Assembly (NCBI RefSeq): GCF_946220915.1
Contig: NZ_CAMIHH010000144.1
Span: 1-6,276 of the forward strand
DNA: 6,276 nucleotides
Source: an uncultured Flavobacterium sp.
GTDB taxonomy: Bacteria > Bacteroidota > Bacteroidia > Flavobacteriales > Flavobacteriaceae
Direction: 5' to 3'
Under the pieces are notes generated by a model. The model worked only from the letters and a program-made list of their open reading frames with translations, had not been told where the DNA came from and did not search any database. Shown piece by piece: positions 1-4,530 of this stretch (position 1 is its first letter; every line of letters starts with the position of its first letter). The position numbers were made by a program, and so were the translations under genes.

Positions 1-2
1 CA

Positions 3-305
3 GATTTACCGGCTGATGAAAAATATGGGCTTACATCTCAAATTAAAAGATGTACCATCTCAATAGCTTCTAATATTGCCGAAGGTGCTGGTAGAAATTC
101 TAACAAAGAGTTTAAACACTTCCTTAGTATGGCTAACGGATCAAGTTATGAGCTACACACTCAATTAATACTTACTTCTGAATTAAACCTGATTGAAAAA
201 TATAAAATTGATGAATTACTGAGACTTATAATTGAGATACAAAAAATGAACTATTCATTCCAGAAAAGTCTACAGGAAGTCTCAAGTCTCAATTCTCAAT
301 ACTAA
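3..305 (+). CDS. Four-helix-bundle protein, S23/IVP family (5'-truncated)
   Basis: The last 100 residues of a small helical protein are visible; the N-terminus lies outside the window. The reading frame starts at base 3 and ends with TAA at 303-305. The stretch LTSQIKRCTISIASNIAEGAGR followed by SNKEFKHFLSMANGSSYELHTQL, in pieces, matches my knowledge of the 23S rRNA-intervening-sequence/four-helix-bundle family (TIGR02436/PF05635): an S-I-x-S-N-I-A-E-G helix junction, then a conserved helix with SxxEL. Family members form small helical bundles and are structurally related to Avd of diversity-generating retroelements; their cellular role is mostly unknown. By hand count the gene is about 33% G+C, far lower than the fadA gene that follows. 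The stop codon lies inside a heptamer repeat array, 15 bases before fadA. It is probably co-transcribed with fadA. Family assignment is confident, function unknown. Confidence 0.88.
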   Translation, partial: DLPADEKYGLTSQIKRCTISIASNIAEGAGRNSNKEFKHFLSMANGSSYELHTQLILTSELNLIEKYKIDELLRLIIEIQKMNYSFQKSLQEVSSLNSQY

Positions 306-319
306 AATCTAAAATCTAT
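278..319 (+). repeat. Six degenerate 7-nt tandem repeats ending at the fadA start
   Basis: Reading from 278 in steps of seven gives AGTCTCA, AGTCTCA, ATTCTCA, ATACTAA, AATCTAA and AATCTAT. Units drift gradually from AGTCTCA to AATCTAA. The array covers the last codons and stop of the upstream four-helix-bundle gene and stops one base before the fadA ATG. It resembles heptameric short tandem repeats in general form, and a similar 7-nt periodicity is seen after the second four-helix-bundle gene. The repeat is read directly; any function is unknown. Confidence 0.75.
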
Positions 320-320
320 T

Positions 321-1502
321 ATGAAGACAGCATACATAGTAAAAGCATACAGGACAGCCGTAGGGAAAGCGCCCAAAGGAGTCTTTAGGTTCAAGAGGCC
401 GGACGAACTGGCCGCAGAGACCATACAGTTCATGATGAATGAGCTGCCGGAATTTGACAGAACCCGCATTGACGACGTGATGGTGGGCAACGCCATGCCG
501 GAAGCCGAGCAGGGCCTCAACTTCGCGCGCCTGATTTCCCTCATGGGGTTAAAGGTAGACGATGTGCCGGGTGTGACGGTTAACCGTTACTGTGCTTCGG
601 GACTGGAGACCATTGCGATGGCAACGGCAAAAATTCAAAGTGGTATGGCACACTGCATCATTGCGGGTGGCGCGGAGAGCATGAGCTTTATCCCAATGGG
701 CGGTTACAAACCGGTGCCGGATTACCAGGCAGCAAAGGCTGGCCACGAAGATTACTACTGGGGTATGGGCCTTACCGCCGAGGCTGTTGCCAGGCAGTTC
801 AAGGTGTCCCGTGAGGACCAGGATGAGTTTGCGTACCAGTCGCACCAAAAGGCATTAAAAGCACAGGCAGAGGGTAAGTTTGACAAGCAGATCGTACCGA
901 TCACGGTAGAGCAGGTTTATATTGACGAGAACGGCAAAAAGGCAACTAAAAATTATATCGTGACCAAAGACGAAGGCCCTCGTGCCGATACATCGGTGGA
1001 GGCGTTAGGCAAACTGAAGCCGGTTTTCGCGGCTGACGGCAGTGTTACGGCAGGTACCTCATCGCAGATGAGTGATGGCGCGGCATTCGTCATGGTAATG
1101 AGTGAAGAACTCGTGAAAGAGCTAAACCTTGAGCCCATCGCGCGCCTTGTGAGCTACGCCGCAGCCGGTGTCGAGCCAAGGATCATGGGCATAGGGCCGG
1201 TAAAGGCAATCCCGAAAGCCGTGAAAATGGCCGGGCTGGAGCTTGAGGACATACAGCTTATCGAGCTTAACGAAGCTTTTGCATCGCAGTCACTGGCTGT
1301 AATACGCGAACTTGGCCTTAATAAAGACATCGTGAATGTAAATGGCGGGGCAATAGCCATGGGGCACCCGCTGGGTTGTACCGGCGCCAAACTATCGGTA
1401 CAGCTGTTTGACGAGATGAAGCGCCGTGGCAATAAGTATGGCATGGTAACCATGTGTGTAGGAACCGGGCAGGGTGCCGCAGGGGTATTCGAGCTCATTT
1501 AA
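321..1502 (+). CDS. fadA: Acetyl-CoA acyltransferase (3-ketoacyl-CoA thiolase)
   Basis: This cytosolic enzyme performs the last step of beta-oxidation, cleaving 3-ketoacyl-CoA with CoA to give acetyl-CoA and a shortened acyl-CoA. The 393-residue product has full thiolase length. Visible landmarks are the nucleophilic Cys91 in NRYCASG, the GGAESMS loop at 116-122, VTAGTSSQMSDGA at 242-254 (the Thr form seen in FadA-type thiolases), NEAF at 317-320, GHP with catalytic His349, and the second active-site Cys379 in CVGTGQG. The start at 321 gives the usual N-terminus (M-K-T-A-Y-I-V), and no Shine-Dalgarno is seen, as is usual in Bacteroidota. It lies between two four-helix-bundle genes and upstream of an acyl-CoA dehydrogenase. 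In related genomes a FadB-type hydratase/dehydrogenase often precedes it, which would lie left of this window. A biosynthetic acetoacetyl-CoA thiolase is less likely given the neighbour. Confidence 0.95.
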   Translation: MKTAYIVKAYRTAVGKAPKGVFRFKRPDELAAETIQFMMNELPEFDRTRIDDVMVGNAMPEAEQGLNFARLISLMGLKVDDVPGVTVNRYCASGLETIAMATAKIQSGMAHCIIAGGAESMSFIPMGGYKPVPDYQAAKAGHEDYYWGMGLTAEAVARQFKVSREDQDEFAYQSHQKALKAQAEGKFDKQIVPITVEQVYIDENGKKATKNYIVTKDEGPRADTSVEALGKLKPVFAADGSVTAGTSSQMSDGAAFVMVMSEELVKELNLEPIARLVSYAAAGVEPRIMGIGPVKAIPKAVKMAGLELEDIQLIELNEAFASQSLAVIRELGLNKDIVNVNGGAIAMGHPLGCTGAKLSVQLFDEMKRRGNKYGMVTMCVGTGQGAAGVFELI

Positions 1503-1530
1503 TTATTTTAAATGATGAATTTTAAATTTT
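1503..1530 (+). repeat. Left inverted repeat of the four-helix-bundle cassette
   Basis: These 28 bases start directly after the fadA stop codon. Their reverse complement aligns with 1899-1926 at 25 of 28 positions, including perfect runs of 8 and 11 bases. Read on the minus strand they also show 7-nt periodicity (AAAATTT, AAAATTC, ATCATTT, AAAATAA). The sequence is almost purely A/T, so part of the match could be compositional, but the runs and the exact fit to the intergenic spacers argue for a real repeat pair. Confidence 0.6.
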
Positions 1531-1531
1531 A

Positions 1532-1909
1532 ATGCTAATGAAGACCGATAATATCATTGCGAATAAAACTTTTGATTTTTCGCTAAAAATTATATCGCTC
1601 TATATCCAATTGAAAAAAGAAAATGAATTCATTATTTCAAAACAATTATTAAGATGTGCCACAAGTATCGGTGCAAATGTTGAAGAAGCAACTGCAGCAC
1701 AATCTAAAAGAGATTTTATTAGTAAGATGTCAATAGCTTCAAAAGAAGCCCGCGAAACAAAATATTGGCTGAGACTTTTAGATAAATCGGATTTGACAAG
1801 AATTCCTGTTGATAATTACCTATTGGAAGTAGAACACATAATTAACATCATAACCAAAATTGTAAAAACATCGCAGGATAGCCTCGCACAGCCAATTCAA
1901 AATTTATAA
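1532..1909 (+). CDS. Four-helix-bundle protein, S23/IVP family (complete)
   Basis: The 125-residue product is predominantly helical. Its core, from TSIGANVEEATAAQSK to DFISKMSIASKEARETKYWL, carries the signature of the four-helix-bundle/S23 family (TIGR02436/PF05635): the T-S-I-G-A-N-V-E-E-A turn, then a lysine/arginine-rich helix with KEARET.YWLRLL. It belongs to the GANVEEA subtype, whereas the copy at 3-305 is of the SNIAEG subtype, so the two are not a recent duplication. ATG at 1532 is used; ATG at 1538 would remove only two residues and is an equally reasonable start. No Shine-Dalgarno is visible. The stop codon lies inside the right-hand repeat. The protein has no apparent catalytic residues, signal peptide or membrane segment. 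Family known, function unknown; RNA or nucleic-acid binding is suggested only by the basic character of relatives. Confidence 0.88.
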   Translation: MLMKTDNIIANKTFDFSLKIISLYIQLKKENEFIISKQLLRCATSIGANVEEATAAQSKRDFISKMSIASKEARETKYWLRLLDKSDLTRIPVDNYLLEVEHIINIITKIVKTSQDSLAQPIQNL

Positions 1910-1928
1910 TTCAAAATTTAAAATAAAA
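1894..1928 (+). repeat. Heptamer array and right inverted repeat before the dehydrogenase gene
   Basis: Read in steps of seven from 1894 the units are AATTCAA, AATTTAT, AATTCAA, AATTTAA and AATAAAA; units 1-2 and 3-4 form a near-perfect 14-nt tandem repeat. The array contains the stop codon of the four-helix-bundle gene (1907-1909) and ends two bases before the ATG at 1931. Bases 1899-1926 are complementary to 1503-1530 (25 of 28). Confidence 0.65.
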
Positions 1929-1930
1929 AT

Positions 1931-3736
1931 ATGTCTGATATTATCGATAAAAAACTCGCCCGTGGCGGCCAGTTCCTTGTAACTGAAACGAAATCGGAGG
2001 ATATTTTTACTCCGGAAGATTTTACCGAAGAACAACGGATGATGCGCGACAGCGTAAAGGAGTTCATTGACCGTGAGATTTGGCCGAACAAAGACCGCTT
2101 TGAGAAAAAGGATTATGCCTTTACCGAAGAAGCCATGCGCAAAGCTGGCGAACTCGGGTTCCTGGGTGTTGCCGTGCCGGAAGAGTTTGGCGGGCTGGGC
2201 ATGGGCTTTGTGGATACCATGCTGGTATGCGATTACATTTCGGGGGCAACGGGATCGTTTTCTACGGCATTTGGGGCGCATACGGGTATTGGCACCATGC
2301 CTATAACACTTTACGGCACCGAAGAGCAAAAGCAAAAATACGTTCCGAAGCTGGCTTCGGGTGAATGGTTTGGTGCCTACTGCCTTACCGAACCTGGCGC
2401 AGGTAGCGATGCCAACTCAGGCAAGACCAGGGCGGTTTTGAGTGAGGACGGTACACATTACAAGATCACAGGGCAAAAGATGTGGATATCCAATGCCGGA
2501 TTTTGTAGTGTATTCATTGTGTTTGCACGGATAGAAGACGATAAAAATATAACAGGTTTCATTGTCGAGAACGAACCTGCCAATGGCATTTCGCTGGGCG
2601 AGGAAGAACACAAGCTGGGTATCAGGGCCTCCTCTACCCGCCAGGTTTTCTTCAATGAAACGAAAGTGCCCGTGGAGAATATGCTATCGGAACGCGGTAA
2701 TGGTTTTAAAATTGCCATGAATGCATTGAACGTAGGCCGTATAAAACTGGCCGCAGCCTGCCTTGATGCCCAGAGGAGGGTAACAAGTGGCGCTGCGAAA
2801 TATGCCAATGAGCGGATCCAGTTTAATACGCCAATCGCGAGTTTTGGAGCCATACGCGCAAAGCTTGCCGAGATGGCTACCAACTGCTACGCCGGGGAGA
2901 GCGCCTGCTACAGGGCGGCCAAAAATATCCAGGACCGCATTGCCGCACGTGTTGCCAATGGCGAATCGCACCAGGATGCCGAACTGAAAGGCGTGGAAGA
3001 ATTTGCCATAGAGTGCTCAATACTGAAAGTAGCCGTTTCAGAAGACATACAAAACTGTTCGGATGAAGGCATACAGATATTTGGCGGCATGGGCTTCTCT
3101 GAAGATACCCCAATGGAAAGCGCATGGCGTGATGCAAGGATCGCGCGCATTTACGAGGGTACTAATGAGATCAACCGCATGCTGTCGGTAGGGATGCTTA
3201 TCAAAAAAGCCATGAAAGGCCATGTGGACCTGCTTGGCCCTGCTATGAAGGTTGCAGAAGAGCTGATGGGAATACCGTCGTTCGACTCGCCGGATTATTC
3301 CGAACTATTTGCTGAGGAAAAAGAAATGATCGTAAAGTTGAAAAAGGCATTCCTTATGGTAGCCGGATCGGCAGTACAGAAATATGGCCCGGATCTCGAC
3401 CAGCATCAGCAGCTGCTTATGGCTGCCGCCGATATCCTCATCGAGATCTATATGGCGGAGTCGGTAGTGCTCCGTACAGAGAAGCTTGCGAAGAATAAAG
3501 GCGCTGACAATGTAAAAGAGCAGGTTGCAATGGCACAGCTCTATTTATACAAAGCCGTAGATGTAGTGACAAGCAAAGGGCGTGAAGGCATCGCCTCATT
3601 TGCCGAAGGCGATGAGCAACGGATGATGATGATGGGCCTTCGCCGCTTTACCAAGTACAACACCATGCCAAATGTGGTTGCGCTACGTGAGACGATTGCC
3701 GCAAAAATCGTTGCGGAGAATAGCTACCCATATTAA
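1931..3736 (+). CDS. Acyl-CoA dehydrogenase (long, VLCAD/ACAD9-like)
   Basis: This FAD-dependent enzyme catalyses the first step of beta-oxidation, converting acyl-CoA to trans-2-enoyl-CoA and passing electrons to electron-transfer flavoprotein. The 601-residue protein has the N-terminal helical domain (about 30-145), the beta-barrel with YCLTEPGAGSD at 150-160 and GQKMWISNAG at 181-190, the C-terminal helical domain with IQIFGGMGF at 381-389, and the catalytic glutamate in IYEGTNEINRM (Glu409). Residues from about 430 onward form an extra helical C-terminal region of roughly 170 residues. This makes it longer than short- and medium-chain enzymes (about 380-400) and is the layout of very-long-chain/ACAD9-type enzymes. 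Chain-length preference cannot be read from sequence. It follows fadA in the same operon, separated only by the four-helix-bundle cassette, and a terminator lies 23 bases after its stop. Confidence 0.95.
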   Translation: MSDIIDKKLARGGQFLVTETKSEDIFTPEDFTEEQRMMRDSVKEFIDREIWPNKDRFEKKDYAFTEEAMRKAGELGFLGVAVPEEFGGLGMGFVDTMLVCDYISGATGSFSTAFGAHTGIGTMPITLYGTEEQKQKYVPKLASGEWFGAYCLTEPGAGSDANSGKTRAVLSEDGTHYKITGQKMWISNAGFCSVFIVFARIEDDKNITGFIVENEPANGISLGEEEHKLGIRASSTRQVFFNETKVPVENMLSERGNGFKIAMNALNVGRIKLAAACLDAQRRVTSGAAKYANERIQFNTPIASFGAIRAKLAEMATNCYAGESACYRAAKNIQDRIAARVANGESHQDAELKGVEEFAIECSILKVAVSEDIQNCSDEGIQIFGGMGFSEDTPMESAWRDARIARIYEGTNEINRMLSVGMLIKKAMKGHVDLLGPAMKVAEELMGIPSFDSPDYSELFAEEKEMIVKLKKAFLMVAGSAVQKYGPDLDQHQQLLMAAADILIEIYMAESVVLRTEKLAKNKGADNVKEQVAMAQLYLYKAVDVVTSKGREGIASFAEGDEQRMMMMGLRRFTKYNTMPNVVALRETIAAKIVAENSYPY

Positions 3737-3759
3737 GAATTTTTAGTTTAAGTTTAATA

Positions 3760-3792
3760 AGCCGCTTTGGATTTTTCCGGAGCGGTTTTTTT
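3760..3792 (+). terminator. Intrinsic terminator of the beta-oxidation operon
   Basis: CCGCTTTGGA at 3762-3771 pairs with TCCGGAGCGG at 3776-3785 over ten base pairs (two are G-T wobbles) around a TTTT loop. Seven T's follow at 3786-3792. It begins about 25 bases after the dehydrogenase stop codon and closes the plus-strand operon. Confidence 0.9.
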
Positions 3793-3869
3793 GTCCTCAC
3801 CCCACCCCTCTCCAAAGCAGGGTGTGCTTGGGACGTGCCAACAGAACGTGCTAATTTTTCTATTCTTCT

Positions 3870-3959
3870 CCCCAACCCTCTCCGGAAGCCGGCCGTACAT
3901 ATTCTATGTTAATTCAGTTTGAGTGTAGCTGCTGCCTTCTCATTTGTAGAGGGTTGGGG
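3870..3959. repeat. Perfect 12-bp inverted repeat with 66-bp spacer
   Basis: CCCCAACCCTCT at 3870-3881 is the exact reverse complement of AGAGGGTTGGGG at 3948-3959. A related but degenerate C-rich word occurs at 3797-3811. From memory, C-rich/G-rich boxes of this type recur between genes in flavobacterial genomes, which I cannot check here. No open reading frame of interest lies in the spacer. Confidence 0.6.
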
Positions 3960-3963
3960 TAAG

Positions 3964-4057
3964 GTGCGCGTGAGGGATTGCAGCGGCATCCTGCGGAGAG
4001 CAACGGAGCAGATAGAGCGGAAAGCCCGACGCTGTAGCTTGCGGAAGCGACACGCCC
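3964..4057 (+). repeat. Structured intergenic element of about 94 nt
   Basis: GCGTG at 3968-3972 can pair with CACGC at 4051-4055, enclosing several local hairpins. These are GGAT/ATCC (3975-3978 with 3988-3991, loop TGCAGCGGC), CTGC/GCAG (3991-3994 with 4008-4011, sharing one base with the previous stem), AGCG/CGCT (4016-4019 with 4030-4033), and TGT-A-GCTT closed on AAGC-G-ACA (4033-4052) with a GCGG loop. The words GGGATTGCAGCGGCATCC and AGCGGAAAGCCCGA resemble, from memory, an element repeated between genes in many Flavobacteriaceae genomes. Family name and function are unknown to me; strand is uncertain. The stems are individually short and some compete, so the overall fold is a hypothesis. 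Confidence 0.5.
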
Positions 4058-4074
4058 AAAAAAGATTTTCGGGG

Positions 4075-4090
4075 TATAGCTGTAGCTATA
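4075..4090. other. Small perfect hairpin
   Basis: TATAGC at 4075-4080 pairs with GCTATA at 4085-4090 across a TGTA loop. It lies just beyond the T-tract of the minus-strand terminator and has no T-tract of its own, so it is not a terminator by itself. It may be part of the neighbouring repeat material. Confidence 0.45.
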
Positions 4091-4118
4091 AAACAAAAAA
4101 TCCCGCCGAAGCGGGATT
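4091..4118 (-). terminator. Intrinsic terminator with TTCG loop (minus strand)
   Basis: On the minus strand, AATCCCGC (4118-4111) pairs perfectly with GCGGGATT (4106-4099) around a TTCG tetraloop. The T-rich run TTTTTTGTTT lies at 4100-4091. It sits 29 bases past the stop codon of the minus-strand gene at 4147-4314, so it both explains the end of that transcript and supports the gene. It faces the plus-strand operon terminator upstream, as expected between convergent units. Confidence 0.88.
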
Positions 4119-4146
4119 CAATAATATCGATAAACAATACCAGGTG

Positions 4147-4314
4147 TTATTCTTTATTTTTAAGCCTTTTTTCAGCTTGTTTCTCTTTAACCAATTCGAT
4201 TGCTGCCCCAGAAACCCAGTACCCTACAAAACCTACTAGGAACATCATCAGCCAGAAACCGATTGTGGCGATGGTAAGGAAAGCTAAAAAACCTAAGTAT
4301 TGTGAAAATTCCAT
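4147..4314 (-). CDS. Small membrane protein of unknown function
   Basis: The product has 55 residues from ATG at 4314. Residues 7 to about 42 are strongly hydrophobic (GFLAFLTIATIGFWLMMFLV, then GFVGYWVSGAAIELV). This fits one long or two closely spaced membrane helices, followed by a charged, lysine-rich tail (KEKQAEKRLKNKE) that would probably face the cytoplasm. An in-frame TTG at 4341 could extend it by nine residues, but that codon falls inside the predicted -7 promoter element, so ATG at 4314 is chosen. A matching promoter lies upstream and a strong terminator downstream, which gives a complete single-gene unit. I do not recognise a family. It is divergent from fumC. Confidence 0.72.
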   Translation of the reverse strand: MEFSQYLGFLAFLTIATIGFWLMMFLVGFVGYWVSGAAIELVKEKQAEKRLKNKE

Positions 4315-4338
4315 AATGGTGCTTATTAAATTCAGGTT

Positions 4339-4369
4339 CAAAGATAGGGGGAATTATTTTTTTTACCAA
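4339..4369 (-). promoter_or_regulatory. Bacteroidota-type promoter for the small membrane protein
   Basis: On the minus strand TATCTTTG (4346-4339) matches the TAnnTTTG -7 consensus of Bacteroidota primary sigma factor promoters. TTG (4369-4367) lies 20 bases upstream, close to the expected -33 spacing. Transcription would begin about 20 bases before the ATG at 4314. Confidence 0.65.
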
Positions 4370-4434
4370 CACCAAAGGATAAAAAAACACCAAAATAATT
4401 TACGAAATCATTTTTTATACGCTTGCGGAATGCT

Positions 4435-4442
4435 TATTTTTG
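4435..4442 (+). promoter_or_regulatory. Probable -7 element of the fumC promoter
   Basis: TATTTTTG matches TAnnTTTG. The expected -33 region (around 4411-4416) is a T-run without a clear TTG, so the match rests on the -7 box alone. A start near 4447 would leave a leader of roughly 80 bases containing the palindrome at 4455-4481. Confidence 0.45.
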
Positions 4443-4454
4443 GCAGGCTTTCAC

Positions 4455-4481
4455 AATTGCCACACAGTTTGTCAGGCAATT
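4455..4481 (+). promoter_or_regulatory. Imperfect palindrome in the fumC leader
   Basis: AATTGCC (4455-4461) is the exact complement of GGCAATT (4475-4481). Inside, ACA (4464-4466) pairs with TGT (4470-4472) around a GTT loop, separated by a 2x2 internal loop. It could be a protein-binding operator or a leader RNA hairpin. It has no T-tract, so it is not an intrinsic terminator. Confidence 0.4.
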
Positions 4482-4530
4482 AGGGAATTGAAATTCATAA
4501 ACAAATACAACAATAAAACATTCTGAAAAA

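Larger units (their letters stand above)
1503..1926 (+). mobile_element. Putative four-helix-bundle gene cassette inserted in the operon
   Basis: The segment consists of a left inverted repeat, one AT-rich S23/IVP-type gene, and a right inverted repeat with heptamers. It occupies the whole space between the fadA stop (1502) and four bases before the dehydrogenase ATG (1931). G+C of the gene is about 31% by hand count, while sampled neighbouring operon DNA is about half or more G+C. In an mRNA the two ends could pair and bring the fadA stop close to the dehydrogenase start, much as intervening sequences in 23S rRNA are closed by a terminal stem. No transposase and no target-site duplication were found. 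Mobility is inference. Confidence 0.35.
3793..4098. other. Gene-free intergenic stretch made of repeat-like and structured pieces
   Basis: Reading frames across this stretch give no recognisable protein. It starts with a C-rich tract (CCTCACCCCACCCCTCTCC, 3794-3812). A similar C-rich tract follows at 3868-3883, and the G-rich reverse complement appears at 3948-3959. The words ACGTGCCAA (3834-3842) and ACGTGCTAA (3846-3854) form a close direct repeat. A separate structured element begins near 3964. The composition suggests accumulated intergenic repeat elements between two transcription units rather than a decayed gene. Confidence 0.6.

Noticed and set aside
278..319. CRISPR array
   Set aside because: The repeats are 7 nt, degenerate and directly contiguous, with no spacers and no cas genes.
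1154..1498. Minus-strand open frames inside fadA, and similar ones in the dehydrogenase and fumC
   Set aside because: They are antisense shadows of clearly coding genes with conserved active-site motifs, have Ser/Pro-rich translations without known features, and have no promoters or leaders.
1503..1926. True 23S rRNA intervening sequence
   Set aside because: The flanking DNA is protein-coding (fadA and acyl-CoA dehydrogenase), with no rRNA sequence on either side.
1..1930. Diversity-generating retroelement, suggested by Avd-like four-helix-bundle proteins
   Set aside because: No reverse transcriptase and no template/variable repeat pair is present. The sequences fit the general S23/IVP family, not specifically Avd.
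3919..4239. Open plus-strand frame of 106 codons across the intergenic repeats and the minus-strand gene
   Set aside because: Its translation is low in structure and matches no family. It runs through the structured element, through the minus-strand terminator and antisense to the small membrane-protein gene.
4315..4341. Longer start (TTG at 4341) for the small membrane protein
   Set aside because: The TTG lies inside the TAnnTTTG promoter element, so it would not be in the transcript. ATG at 4314 is also the stronger start codon.
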